Shown here: positions 39,692-51,007 of the stretch, piece after piece
Position numbering within the stretch: position 1 is the first letter of the stretch
Layout: the number at the start of each line of letters is the position of its first letter
From: Fratercula arctica
Lineage: Eukaryota > Chordata > Aves > Charadriiformes > Alcidae
DNA: 64,000 nucleotides
NCBI GenBank assembly: GCA_947846985.1
Contig: CANTUZ010000003.1
Location: forward strand, 95,570,674-95,634,673
Direction of reading: 5' to 3'
Notes under the pieces: generated by a model
What the model saw: the letters and a program-made list of their open reading frames with translations, nothing else
What the model was told of the DNA's origin: nothing
Database searches by the model: none
Made by a program: the position numbers and the translations under genes

Positions 39692-42600
39692 GGTAATTTT
39701 CTCTGCCTAAAATAACTTACATCCCAGAACTTTTTTGAATATGCACAGTTGTAAATTTAATTTACCAGATATGTTCCCTTTACGCCCTCCACCCTTATTT
39801 TGGACTGAAAGATGTCAACTAATAGTCTTCTTTGTTCTGCTGTTTTGTCATTCAAGCTCCTTTGTTTTAAAAGCCATCCTTGATTATTTTTTTTTTCTGC
39901 TAGAGCATATATATTTATCTGAACTCTATGGAAGTGTTTTTCTGTAACCTTCAAGCATTTTACCCATTAGTTTTTCTGTTTATTTTTATCCTTGCTAATC
40001 TTGTCCTGTTGTAGTTAAATTATTTTTGGTGGATTTTTTAAGTATGTTTTGCTCCCAGAAGAACACTGAAGTTGAGTACATTATAGCCAGTGTTTCCAAA
40101 TGCTTTTTTTGATGATTATGTGTTGAAACAGATCCTATGCCTGGCTTAATGCAAAATCAAGAGTTATTTCTCTTGTGGTTTCTCTAATGGTTCCAAGAAA
40201 CCGTTATTTACAGCATCTAAAAATGTAGTCCCTGCATCATATCTTATCATGATTTCTTACCAGACTGCTTGGGAGTAATTAAGCTCTCCCATTACCGTGG
40301 TTTCTGCCTTACCCTTTCTAACCTACTTTAGTATTTAGCAAGCACTGTCATCATCTTGGTTAGGTGATACATAATAGAGCTCTAATATTGTATTTTTCTT
40401 TCTGCATGAAATTTCAGTGCAAAAGGATTTGTGCTAGTTTGTGTATAATCTATTTGACTGCTTTCTTTATATTGCCTTTTTTCTGGTGCAGCCTACGGCT
40501 TACATGATTTTTGCTCTTGCATCATAATATCACAGTGTTTGTTTTTCTACCATCAAGATGCTTATCATATTCTTATTGTTTCAGTGCCTCTTTTTCTTTT
40601 TAGAATTCAGATATTTTTCCAGAAGTAGTTACTTGTCTTTTGAAAAGAAATAATGGTTTAGTCGTTTGACAGAAAGGGAGTTGTATTTAAAAGCACACAA
40701 ATCACAAATTGTTCATATTACATTTTTGGGTAACATATTTATGTAGCTCTGTTGTATCATGTGTATTTTGAATGTGAATTTTTGATTTTTTTAAAAAAAA
40801 TATTTTCCAGGTAAAGAGAGAAATGTAATGAAACTAGATTGGTAAGTCACTTTTAATGGAATTGCAATGTTCTGTAATTATGGCTACCATATAATGGTGA
40901 TATACTGTCTTGCCTAATCCCATTGATCCAAAAATAAGTATGTATGAGACTTCTGATTCAAGTTCTGGATGCATACAATGCTTCCCTGTTGGGATTCTTC
41001 ATTACTAATGTGCCGGTAGCCCTTACCATCTAAGACTGTGATCTTGGTAAGTCTTCAAGGCTAAACAATACAAAGAAGTGATACCATCAAGAAAAATTTA
41101 AAATGTTCCTGTAATACTGTATTAGTTGCTTGTGTTCTTCCTTTCAAGTCAATCAGTGTTATGAAGTCTGCAGATTATGAACTTGGACATTGCAGTATTT
41201 GAGGTACCAACTTAACGGAAAGACGTATACGCAGAGAGCATTGTAGTGAATAGAGACACATTCTACTTTTATTTACTTCTAATTAGAGTAATTGGTGTGA
41301 TTATAGGGGTATTATTGATTTGTTAATACTTTTTCTTACATCTGAATATGCTCATGTGTTTTGGATAATTTATTATTGATTTATCATCTTGAAACAAGTT
41401 TGGATTCCTACTGAAGTTCAGTATCAGTACTGTGCGATCCTTAAAGCTAAGACAAAAAATCCCAGCTCATGCAGACTGAAAAAGTTTTGGATTCTGCTAG
41501 TTATAATAAAATCGAAACCTAGACTATATTAATTAAAATGTGAAATAAATTTGACTAATAAGTTCCAAATTTATAATATAGAAAAAGCAGAATAGAAGAC
41601 ATAAAAGTAAGTATAAAGACCCCTCAATTCTTTTTATTCAGTTACTAGTACTATTTCCTGAATACTTCTCAATAATATTAATTTGGGTGATTTTACTAGT
41701 TACGGATTGCACTTCATATTTTATTAGGGAGATAGTTGAGAGAAGTATTTTTGACATTTATAATATCAGACTTGTTATTGATTGTGAACATGTATATTAG
41801 AAGCAGTCATCTTTTTTCTGCTTTTTCTACAGCTGTATTCTGTAATGTTTTAAATGCTTCTTTTTTTAATTTCATTAGAGTTTTGTTTTACAGATGTTAG
41901 AATTTCATATGTGTGTGTATGTATATATGAATGTATTCAGTATTATATTATGTAAATAGTAATATTAGTAATGCAAATACCAACATTGTATGAACTATTG
42001 AAACTAATATCAATAGAATGTTAATATATTGTATTAATACTATATTATTATTAATGTTTTCCATAAAATCTACCAAAACCATAACAAAATAATCTCAAAC
42101 CAGAAAGCAAAAAATATCCTTCACTGTGCTAAGTACACAAACGAGAAAGTATTGCTGGTGAGAAATCAAGATCTTTTCTCAGTGATCATCTGTTGCATCA
42201 AATTAAAGGAGACACTTAAGATTATACATAAAATGATACATATTCACATGTCTGTGCTTCACAGAAGTGCAAAAATGTCATTAATATCAACAATTCTACA
42301 TGAAAAAAAAGGCATTTGCATTCCACATGGATAATATCTCAGCAGTCCACAATATAAATCAATTACTATAAGCAAGATTAAAAATGCAATTCAGTCTCAT
42401 TAGATAATGCTAGAATGCCAAGTTCATTTTACTTATTACACAGCTACAGATCACCCGAACCAGTGATATTAGAGTTACACTATATCCTTGCAGAAAAAAA
42501 AGCCAATGAACTTTAAGGAATTCATGGCCCTGGGCTATCTGTGCAGCAGGCCTTGGCTAAGAGCAGCCAGACTGAATCAGAACATTAAAAACAATGGGTT

Positions 42601-43679
42601 TGCACTCCAAAACTCTGGGCAGAAATCAGGACACTGAGCCAAATAGGTTATTCCTGTTCCTTATGTGTATGAGGGTGTTGATATGCATGACTTTAACCAA
42701 GTTCTCTAGGAGCTCTTTTATGCAGTTAGAAATAACCAGACTTCTCTGTTTGTGTATGGGGAAATCAAACTGTTGAAGCTTCTGAGTCTGAAATTAAAGG
42801 AGTGTGGGGAGAAAAGGAAAAGAAAAAAAATAGCAAAATCTCCTGCTAACCCTGAGTGATGATGATTGCCACTGTGTCACTGCAATCCCCTCGGAATTTG
42901 ACTTTATGGATGTATTTTTTTCAAAAGTATTTTAATGGTTTCATACTTACAGTGCCTGAACTCAGATTTGTGTGTTCTAAATGCTTGAAGCTAGCCGGAT
43001 AGCATCCTCAGTAAATTAAAGGACTGATACAAACACATCACTGAAACTTTCTCCATCCTGTTCTCTTGAGATAATTTTTAAAAAAACATGTGGAGGAAGG
43101 GGATGTAAGCAAACTCTATATTTGCAAAATTTAATAAGAGATCTGAGTTCAGATTTCTGTTTATTATGGAAGAAACATTTTCTTTGACTAATATTTCCTA
43201 TAGAGAGAAATAAAGGTTCGGGAAATAAAATGGAAGACAAATCAAAAAGAAAATATTATATCATTCATTTTGTAAAGGGAACTGGTGGGTGCTCTCAGAT
43301 TAATTGATATACCACTGTAAAAATACATCTATATTTGAAAGAAAGTACATGATCTGTATTCCTGTGTGACACCAGAAGGTTTTTCTATTGCAATACCCCT
43401 AGAGGACCTGCTCAAGCTCTTTCTTTCCTAGACAATATGTAAAATGTAAGAACATCTGCAACCGTTTCACAGTGTACTGAGCTGAATTGCTCTTCTACCA
43501 GGCATTTGTTGCTCTGAAGTTGTCTTTGCCTTTTTGATTTTGGAAGCTCAGCTTTGAGTCCCTTTCAGTCTTGTGCCAGCTGTGGGGTGTTAACCCCATT
43601 TCCTGAGACACATTATATCTTTTGGTGCTGACACCAGTGATTCAAGTCTGAATGTGGACATTGATTAGAAAAAACATGG

Positions 43680-45222
43680 GCCCAGTGCTGCGTGGGGCAG
43701 AGGAACTAGCGACAAATGGCATAGAGAAGGACGAGGTATTTGATGTTTTCTTTGTATTGGTCTTTACTCATAAAACCAGCCCTCAGGAATCCCAGGCCCC
43801 TGAGACCAGAGGGAAAGTCTAGAGGAAGGAATACTTACCACTGGAGGAAGAACAGGTTAGGGAGCACTTCAACAAACTGGTCATGCATATGTCCATGAGG
43901 CCTGACAGGTTGTACCCACCAGTGCTGAGGGAGCTGTCTGATGTCGTTGTGAGGCCACTGTTAATTATCTTTGAACGGTCATGGTCATTAGGAGAGGATC
44001 CTGAAGACTGGAAGTGAGCAAATATCCCTATCTTCAATAAGGGCAAGAAGTAAGATCTGGGGAACTACAGGTCAGACAGCCTCAGCTCTGTGCCTGGGAA
44101 GATGATGCAGAAAATCCTCCTGGAAACCATTTCCAAACTCATGGAGCTCAAGGAGGTGACTGAGAGTCATCGATATGGATTTACAAGAGAGAAATCACAC
44201 TTGACCAGCCTCACAACCTTCTGCAATTAGGTGACCAGCTTTGTGAGCAAGAGAGAGCAGTGGATGTTGTTTACCTCGGTTTCAGTAAAGTCTTTGACAC
44301 TTTCTCCCATGACATCATCATAGACAAACTACAAAGTACAGATACAGATAAGTTCACAGTGGGGTAGATTAAAAGCTGGCTGAATGACCAGGCCTGGAGT
44401 TGTGATCAGTGGCCTAAAGTCTAGTTGGAGGACAGTAGCTACTGGTGTAGCCAGGACTAAATAGTGGGTCCAATACTGTTCAACATCTTAATTAGTGACC
44501 TGGGTGATGGGACAGAGTGCACCCTCAGCAAGTTCCCAGATGATACAAAACTGGGAGGAGTGGCTAATTCTCCAGGGCGTTGGGCTGCTATCCAGAGGGA
44601 CCTCAACAGGCTGGAGAAATAGGCTGACAGGAATGTCACAAAGTTCAACAAGGGGAATTGCAAAGTCTTGCACCTGAGTAGGAATAACCCTATGCACAAG
44701 TACATGGTGGGCTCAACTGGCTGGAAAACAGCTTGGCAAAGGAGAACCTTGGGGTTCTGGTGGACAAGAAGCTGACCATGAGCCAGAAATGCACTCTCAC
44801 AGCAAAGAAGGGCAACAGTATCCTGCAGCTGCACTAGGAAGAGCATTTCCAGCAGGTTAAGGGAGGTGATTCATCCTGTCTACTCAGTACTAGTGAGGCC
44901 TCATCTGAATTAAGGTGACCAGTTCTGGACCTCATCAGTAAAAGAAAGATATGGACTTACTGGAGCATTTCCAGCACAGGACCACAAAGATGATTAAGGG
45001 ACTGAAGCATCTCTCATATGAGGAAAGGCTGAAAGAGCTAGGGCTGTTCTTCTGAATTTGTGATCCCTTCCTGTCACATCACCCCAGGCCCTTTGCTCAT
45101 CAGCCCTCAAAAGGGTCATCAGTCCCTCACAGGGCAGCTGGTCCCTTCCCTGTCGTTCCTAGTCTAAAGACCTCCAGAGATCCCTTCAAACATAACCAGT
45201 TCTGTGATTCTGTGACCCATGT
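43680..45222 (+). mobile_element. Long decayed CR1 LINE segment with reverse-transcriptase region, plus strand
   Basis: The longest CR1 here. It shows, with many stops and frameshifts, LRELSDVVVRPLL (near 43925), NYRSDSLSSVPGKM (44060), GFTREKSHLTSL (44175), the first catalytic block as VVYLGFSKVFDT (44268) and the second as SKFPDDTKLGG (44527). In the second, the usual FADD box reads F-P-D-D at 44533-44544, so the catalytic alanine is lost. The KLTMSQKC and later blocks follow up to ERLKELGLF (45050). Then about 100 bp of unrelated sequence intervenes before a CR1-like 3' tail (GACCTCCAGAGATCCCTTCA, ending CTGTGATTCTGTGACC). Inactive. Confidence 0.88.
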
Positions 45223-45229
45223 CTGCTCT

Positions 45230-48170
45230 AAGCATTGGAGAGAGTGCTGATACTAGGAGTCAATACCAAGCATGTATCCAAACTCTGGTTTTTTGCACCT
45301 CTCCTGGGTAATTCACTCTATTAAGTCTTCTTCTCTGGAGCCACAAGTTCGAACTTCCCTTGAGCATATCTTCTGTACATGTCATAGTATGGCAGTGTGG
45401 CCAAGGAGGAGACAGATACACCCGTCTCCTTAATGGTATGCATGCCTTGGGAGGTGGTGTCCTTGAGCTTTGGGGCTTTTGAAGTTCAACCTGCTGCCTT
45501 GCGCTGATCCGGTGTGCTGCCTGATCCTGGAAACTTCTATCCAGCATTCAAAGAGTTAGGGCAGGCATGGTGTAATGGAGGTTTTCTTCATTATTAGCCC
45601 ATGCAAGATTATTTTCCATCAGTGAGGCCTTGCTGGAGCCTGACCAGGCAATTTGGCAACCGTTATCCTCTTACTGTCATCCATAAAATGAATGAACTAC
45701 AACTGGTAAACCCCCAGGAATACTGAGTACCTATATATATTCTGCTGTCCTTTTCCCTTACTTCCATGGCTGCATCAGAGGAGTGTAGAGGCATGTGACT
45801 CACAAGAAAAAGGGATGTTAAGATACTGACTACTAGAAGAAACGGCTTATTCTATTGTGTCCCTCAGATTTCAGTGAACTGTTTTGGCTTTGTTCACCAG
45901 TAAGAACTCATCAATAGACTATCTGAAGCTGCAGAATCTGTCTTGAATGGTACCTTAGAGGACTTTTCAGCCACTGGCAACAATTATTTCGTAGCGCTGA
46001 AAACTGTTCATGATCTATCAGGTACCTCCGCCTGTTGGTACCCTTTGTACTTTTATTTTTGCACAGGGCTCCCAAAGGAAATGGAGGAATCTACAGGAGA
46101 GAACTGATTTAAGTCCTTCACTTCTTTGAAGCTATGTCATCCTGTGTTCCCTCACAATCTTTCTAATGACTCATAGGAAGAATTAAACACTTTCTTTCTA
46201 CCTCCTTCCCCTAGGTGGTCCTCAAGGTCAACCTCAATAGTAATTTAAGCAACCTCACAGGTGGCAGCGCTTTATCCATCATTGGTTGTCTGCATTATTC
46301 CCATCAGCTCATTCCTGCATATCAACAGGCTTAAGTATTTCTTGGAAGACTTGATACTATTTTTCTCCTTTACTGCATACAACTACAGTATCATCTACCA
46401 TCTTAAGGTCCTCTTACATTCAGTGCTTGACCTAAGATACAAGTGGTCATTTGATTAATTTCAGCATCCTGCTACCTTCTAAGCCTCTGTCAATTCTCAG
46501 GAGTGTGCTGGGTTAACATTGGCTAAGCACCCAGCTGCTCACCCACTCCCCCTCCTCAACTTGACAGGGGTAGAAAATAAGATGAACAAGCTCATGGGCT
46601 GAGATAAGAACAGGGAGATCACTTACCAACTAACATCATGGCCGAAACAGACTTGGATTGGGGGAAATTAATTTAATTTCTTGACAATTAAAATAGATTT
46701 GAGTAGTGAGAAACAAAGACAAAATTAAAACAATACTTTCCCTCCTCTCCACACTCCTGCCGCTTCTTCCCAGGCTCAGCTTCATTCCCAGCTCCTTCAC
46801 CTCCAACCCCAAGTAGCGCAGGGGGAAAGGAGGGTTGTGGTCAGTCCCTAACAGCTCCTCTCTGCTCCTCCTTCCTTTTCCCCTGCTCCTGCCTGGGTCC
46901 TCTCCACAGTTCTTTCAGGAAATATCCACCTGCTCTGGCATGGTCATCTCCATGAGCTGCAGGGGAATATCTGCACCGGCACCATGGAGTAGATATCGAC
47001 CTTGGTGTTTGCACTTCTGTTTCTCTCTCTCTCTTTTTTTCTCCATTCCTCCTCTGCCTTTGTGAGATTTTCACAACGGCACCACCAGTTTGGCTGCTGG
47101 GCACAGCAGTGGGCCCATTCGAGCTGGCTGTCCCTGGCACGGGGCAACCCCAGCCTCTTGTCACATAGATCACCTCTGCAGCCTCCCCTTTGCCAAAATC
47201 TTGACACCTACACCCTATACAAAGATATGATTTGGTGATGTGCAAAGATATGATTCTGTTTCTGTAGAGATTATTCCCTTATTTTGAAGAACATTTTGAA
47301 GGTATTACACTGTTCTGAACTTGCATGCAAGTTGTTTTTATGAATTTTCAAGTTCAAATCCAGGTGATCATTTCTCTTTGAATGTATTGGCAAGGCTGCA
47401 AGACTGATTTTTCTTTCAACTCTGAGGGTGCTTGTTTTCCCATAGCTGCCAGACTGACCTGCTGTTAAGATCTTCAGTTTGTGGTTCATGTTGCCACTTA
47501 ATTAGTCCACAGCTCCTGCATATTCAAAAGTATCTGGCAACAGCTACAGCCCATTTTTGTTAGCAGGACATCTCCTTGACACCTTATCTTGATGTGTGGG
47601 CTGATGTGGAAATTGTCCTGGGAGAAAATTTTCAATATCTGTCTGATGCTTTCCTTCTTTGACAGCCCTGCTTCTCTTAGTAACATTAACCGTTTGTCTC
47701 TTCTTTCTGCTCCATGCACAAAATTCAGGGCAGTTACCGACATTTGGGATGACTTACCTTCTGCTGAGCATATTCAGCCCTTTTTATCCAATAGTTTTCC
47801 ATGTTCCCAAGTTGTCTCACTTAGCTGGAAATGCGGCAGCGTGTACGTACATAACACCTTCTCAGGTACCTTGTCAGGTACTTCACCTTTGTTAGCCTAT
47901 TGTGCATTGTCCAGTCTGGAAGCTGTTTTTTAAAAAGTTATTGTTATCTTGAAAGTGGGATGGAGTCTGCTACACAGGATCTGTGGTGTTTGATGGAGCT
48001 ATGCCTTCACACTGACATCTTGGAACTCGAAGCAATTCATAATGCATATACCTTTGAGAACTGTAGGTATAGCTTTGCCACCACATGTTATACAAACAAC
48101 AAAAAGAAATAATTTCCTTTGTCTGGAAGTAATGGAGCTCAACAGATGGCATCATCTGTGAAGATGACAT
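45230..48170 (-). pseudogene. Unidentified stretch with weak antisense coding character, split by an LTR
   Basis: Two blocks (45230-46503 and 47222-48170) have higher GC than the usual intron. On the minus strand they carry a series of short open frames, for example 47970-48170, 47498-47743, 47271-47489 and 45260-45547, separated by stops and frame changes. Peptides such as SKKESIRQILKIFSQDNFH and QKPQSSRTPPPKACI look like ordinary protein sequence, but I cannot match them to a family. The solo LTR at 46504-47221 interrupts the series. It could be an old processed pseudogene, an unrecognised repeat, or plain intron. Low certainty. Confidence 0.22.
46504..47221 (-). mobile_element. Solo LTR, about 718 bp, related to the 23.8-kb LTR, minus strand
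   Basis: The + strand starts TGTGCTGGGTTAACATTGGC and ends TTGACACCTACACCCTATACA shortened to its last 20 bases. On its own strand it starts TGTATAGGGTGTAGG and ends CCAGCACA. It parallels the 23.8-kb LTR at several points: CTTACCAACTAAC versus CACCAATTACTG, TTTAATTTCTTGACAATTAA versus TTTAATTTATTACCAATCAA, and CATGAGCTGCAG versus CATGGGCTGCAG. It has only one copy of the repeat unit that the other LTR has in tandem. No convincing target duplication is seen (AGGAG left, AAGAT right). The 13-mer CAAAGATATGATT at its right edge (47220) recurs at 47243. Confidence 0.72.
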
Positions 48171-49106
48171 TTCAGTAATTCCTCAGTGTGACTCTGAGAT
48201 CCTTTTTGGAAAATTTCAGCAGGTCTGATTGATGATAAGTGAGAAGTAAAGCTTGAGCAGTTAGCACATAACATTCATGAGCCCTTAGAGGATGTGTTTG
48301 GTATCAGTCCTTTCCAGCAAACCTGAAAGCTTAAAGAAACTAGGGTGAAGTGACTTAATGCAGCAGTGCTCTTCAGTGCTTGCATCCCAGACATCTGTTG
48401 TCTAATCACTTTGAGCTCTTTCCAGACACTGGCTGAACATTATACTGTTTCCAAGCAGTTTCCCAAAGCTTGGGAGGATAGGCTGTAATCATTCATTGCA
48501 TAAGTGTACTCTGTGATCTTCTGTAAGAAGCTTGATGGAACACATTTGGACTGAAAATGTATATGAGCACACTTTCCTGAAAAAAAAAAAAAAAAAAAGA
48601 AGAAAAAGGTTTCACACTGGAAATTCACGTGCAGTCCACAACTCCATTTTTATGGCTTCTCACTCTGTCTTACCCCTCTCTTTCAGTCTCTTTTTCAAAG
48701 CAGAATTATATCTAAGAGACTTTAATGGTGGCCACTACTCACCCTATAAACAATGAAAATGAATAGAGAAGAGCTAGGGTTTACGCCTCAAAAAAGGGTA
48801 TGAGTTGACCATGTGTACCACCAGATACCAGTTAGTGGCCTGTAATCTTCCTTTGTAGTTCCTGTGGTGATACAGCCTGTTGGTGTAAACTTAAAGAGAA
48901 CTGCAAGACAGCAATTACTTCCCTGTAGTTTAGGTAGGACCCTTTCAGCTTCAGGAGAAATCAGACTACAGCCCATTTGACAAGGCAGAAATACATTTAA
49001 TGGAATGTATGTACCAGTCAGGCAACTAATGCAATAATTACCCAAATGATCCTATTAATCAGCAGTTCACTATATTAGTTGCCCACTCTTTCTTGGTGTG
49101 TCCAGG

Positions 49107-49413
49107 AATCATAGAATCATAGAATACCATGTTGGAAGGGACCTCAAGGATCATCTGGACCAGCCTTTCTTGGCAAAAGCACAGTCTAGACAAGATGGCC
49201 CAGCACCCTGTCCAGCTGAATCTTAAAAGTTCCAACATCGGGGAATCCACCACTTCTCTGGGGAGATTATTCCAATGGCTGACTGTTCTCATTGTGAAAA
49301 ATTTTCCTCTTGCGTCCAGTCGGAATCTCTCCAGGAGTAACTTGCACCCATTACCCTTCATCTTTTCCATGTCACATAAAAAGGGAATCTCCATCTTCTT
49401 TGTAGCCCCCCGA
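49107..49413 (-). mobile_element. CR1 LINE 3' end, minus strand, distinct subfamily
   Basis: Starts GGAATCATAGAATCATAGAA, then GTTGGAAGGGACCTCAAGGA, CCAACATCGGGGAATCCACC, and the antisense of ORF2 C-terminal coding (LLLERFRLDARGKFFTMR, HWNNLPREVVDSPML on the minus strand). It ends in CCATCTTCTTTGTAGCCCCC. Differs in its 3' UTR from the other copies, so represents another CR1 subfamily. Confidence 0.92.
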
Positions 49414-50046
49414 CAAGCATCATGAGAAAAAGCATGTTAGGCAAACTTCTTATGTTTTAACAGACAAATGCAATATTCATCTGTTCCTATTTTATGTATG
49501 CGTGATTTTTCTCCAGTTTTTTTCAGCAGCAGGGAATTTTATGCCATGAACATGAAGTTTTGGGCATACACCTCCATTCCATTAACATGCAAATCCATGA
49601 GTTTTTCTTTGGGAAAAAAGAAGACAATTTGCTGCTAAATCCCACAAAATCCCATTGAAAATTACCTTTACTGATTAAACTTGTGTGCTTTGGGTGGCAA
49701 GTGGAGCAAATTGTTGCCATTTCTGATAAATACAAACTTAGTAACCAATAGCATATATGGGGTTAGAAAGTGTATTAAGGTAGTTTATTTATTATTCTAT
49801 AACCATATAGTGCCACCCAAATTGATAATAATTAAAAAAATCTTCGCTCTCACAGATGTGTTTTTACAGTATTCTGGGACAGAAATTTTGGGGGTTTGTT
49901 TCTCAACTCTGTCACCATTATCACTAAAGTAGTGTTTGTATCACTTTGCATTTTGCTAACATCTTCGCATGCACTGACTCACAGTAAGCAGTACATCAAC
50001 TACTCTTGTCACACACCTGAGAAATTCTGGATTCCTGTTGATTCTC

Positions 50047-50572
50047 TGTACTGGGTCCTGGCTGGGATGGAACTAATTTTCTTCCTAGCAGCCCATTCGG
50101 TGCTGTGTTTTAGACTGGTGACCAAAGCCGCGTTGTCAACACAGGCGTGTTTTGGCTGTTGGTGAAAGGTCCTTACACAGCATCAGGGCCTTCTCTGTTG
50201 CTAGTTCTTACAACTCAGCGAGTTGGCTGGGGGTCAGCAAGAGGCTTGGAGGGGACACAGCTGGGACAGCTGAGCCCAGATAACCAAAAGGATATCCCAT
50301 AACATCATGCTCAGCAATAGAAATGGGCGGGAAATTTTTCCAAAGTAGCCATTGCTTGGGGGCTGGCTGGGCACTGGTCTGCTGGTGGTGAGTGATCGCT
50401 TTTGCATCACGTGGGTTTTTTCCTCATTTTTTTAACTTCACTTATTAAACTGTCTTTAAATCAACTGACGAGTTTGCTTGCTTTTGCCCTTCTCTCCACC
50501 ATCCTGCTGGGGGAGGGTGAGTGAGCCACTGGAGGGGTCGGCTTACCTGCCAGCTGGGGTCAACCCACCACA
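50047..50572 (+). mobile_element. Solo LTR, about 526 bp, in the same orientation as EYS
   Basis: Begins TGTACTGGGTCCTGGCTGGG and ends GGTCAACCCACCACA, giving TG...CA termini. The interior (GGAACTAATTTTCTTCCTAG, GGTGCTGTGTTTTAGA, GGGACACAGCTGGGACAGCT, CATCATGCTCAGCAATAGAA) is a pattern I remember from a widespread avian LTR family whose name I cannot recall with certainty. The polyadenylation signal ATTAAA is at 50444-50449 and is followed by a GT-rich stretch. Flanks TTCTC and TTTCT do not form a clear duplication. No internal retroviral sequence adjoins. Confidence 0.82.
50444..50449 (+). promoter_or_regulatory. Polyadenylation signal ATTAAA of the sense LTR
   Basis: CTTATTAAACTGTCTTTAAA lies in the 3' third of the LTR, at the place where avian LTRs of this type carry their poly-A signal. 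It is read in the same direction as EYS, so it could terminate some intronic transcripts. Use in vivo is unknown. Confidence 0.5.
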
Positions 50573-50996
50573 TTTCTTCAACCACACTGTCACCCCACGG
50601 GGACCTCGGTGGCTAATTTCTGTCACGTGCTCATGACGAATCATACACAGTATTCCCTCTTATACTTCTGTTAGGTGTCATTGTTTATTTGTAAGTTTTT
50701 CTGTAGTAGACTCTTCAATGTGTTAAACGTGTGTCCAGAGATAAGAGCCCTGAAGTTTAGTGAATTTGCATCTTCTTTGATCCTGTTTTCCTCTCCATCA
50801 TCTCTGAGCCCAGTTCCTCTGCTGTGTTCTCCTAACACTAGTTTCATTTTCTCTGGTTAAGCTGCTGTCTGCTACTTCCCTGCTATGCCTGTTGCCTGCC
50901 ATCTGGGTTGTTCTCTGGAACTTCTTTTTTTTTTTTTTTAAACATGAGCCCATTCTGTGGCTCCTTATGGAAATAAATAAAATTTTCCTTTTGTGT

Positions 50997-51007
50997 GGGG
51001 GGGGGGG
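50997..51007. repeat. G11 homopolymer
   Basis: Eleven consecutive G after TTTTGTGT and before TTGGGTAAC. Confidence 0.9.

Noticed and set aside
44457..44846. 129-codon minus-strand frame as a host gene
   Set aside because: It is the complement of the CR1 reverse-transcriptase region.
46841..47245. 134-codon minus-strand frame as a host gene
   Set aside because: It lies almost wholly inside the second solo LTR and reads out of its end.
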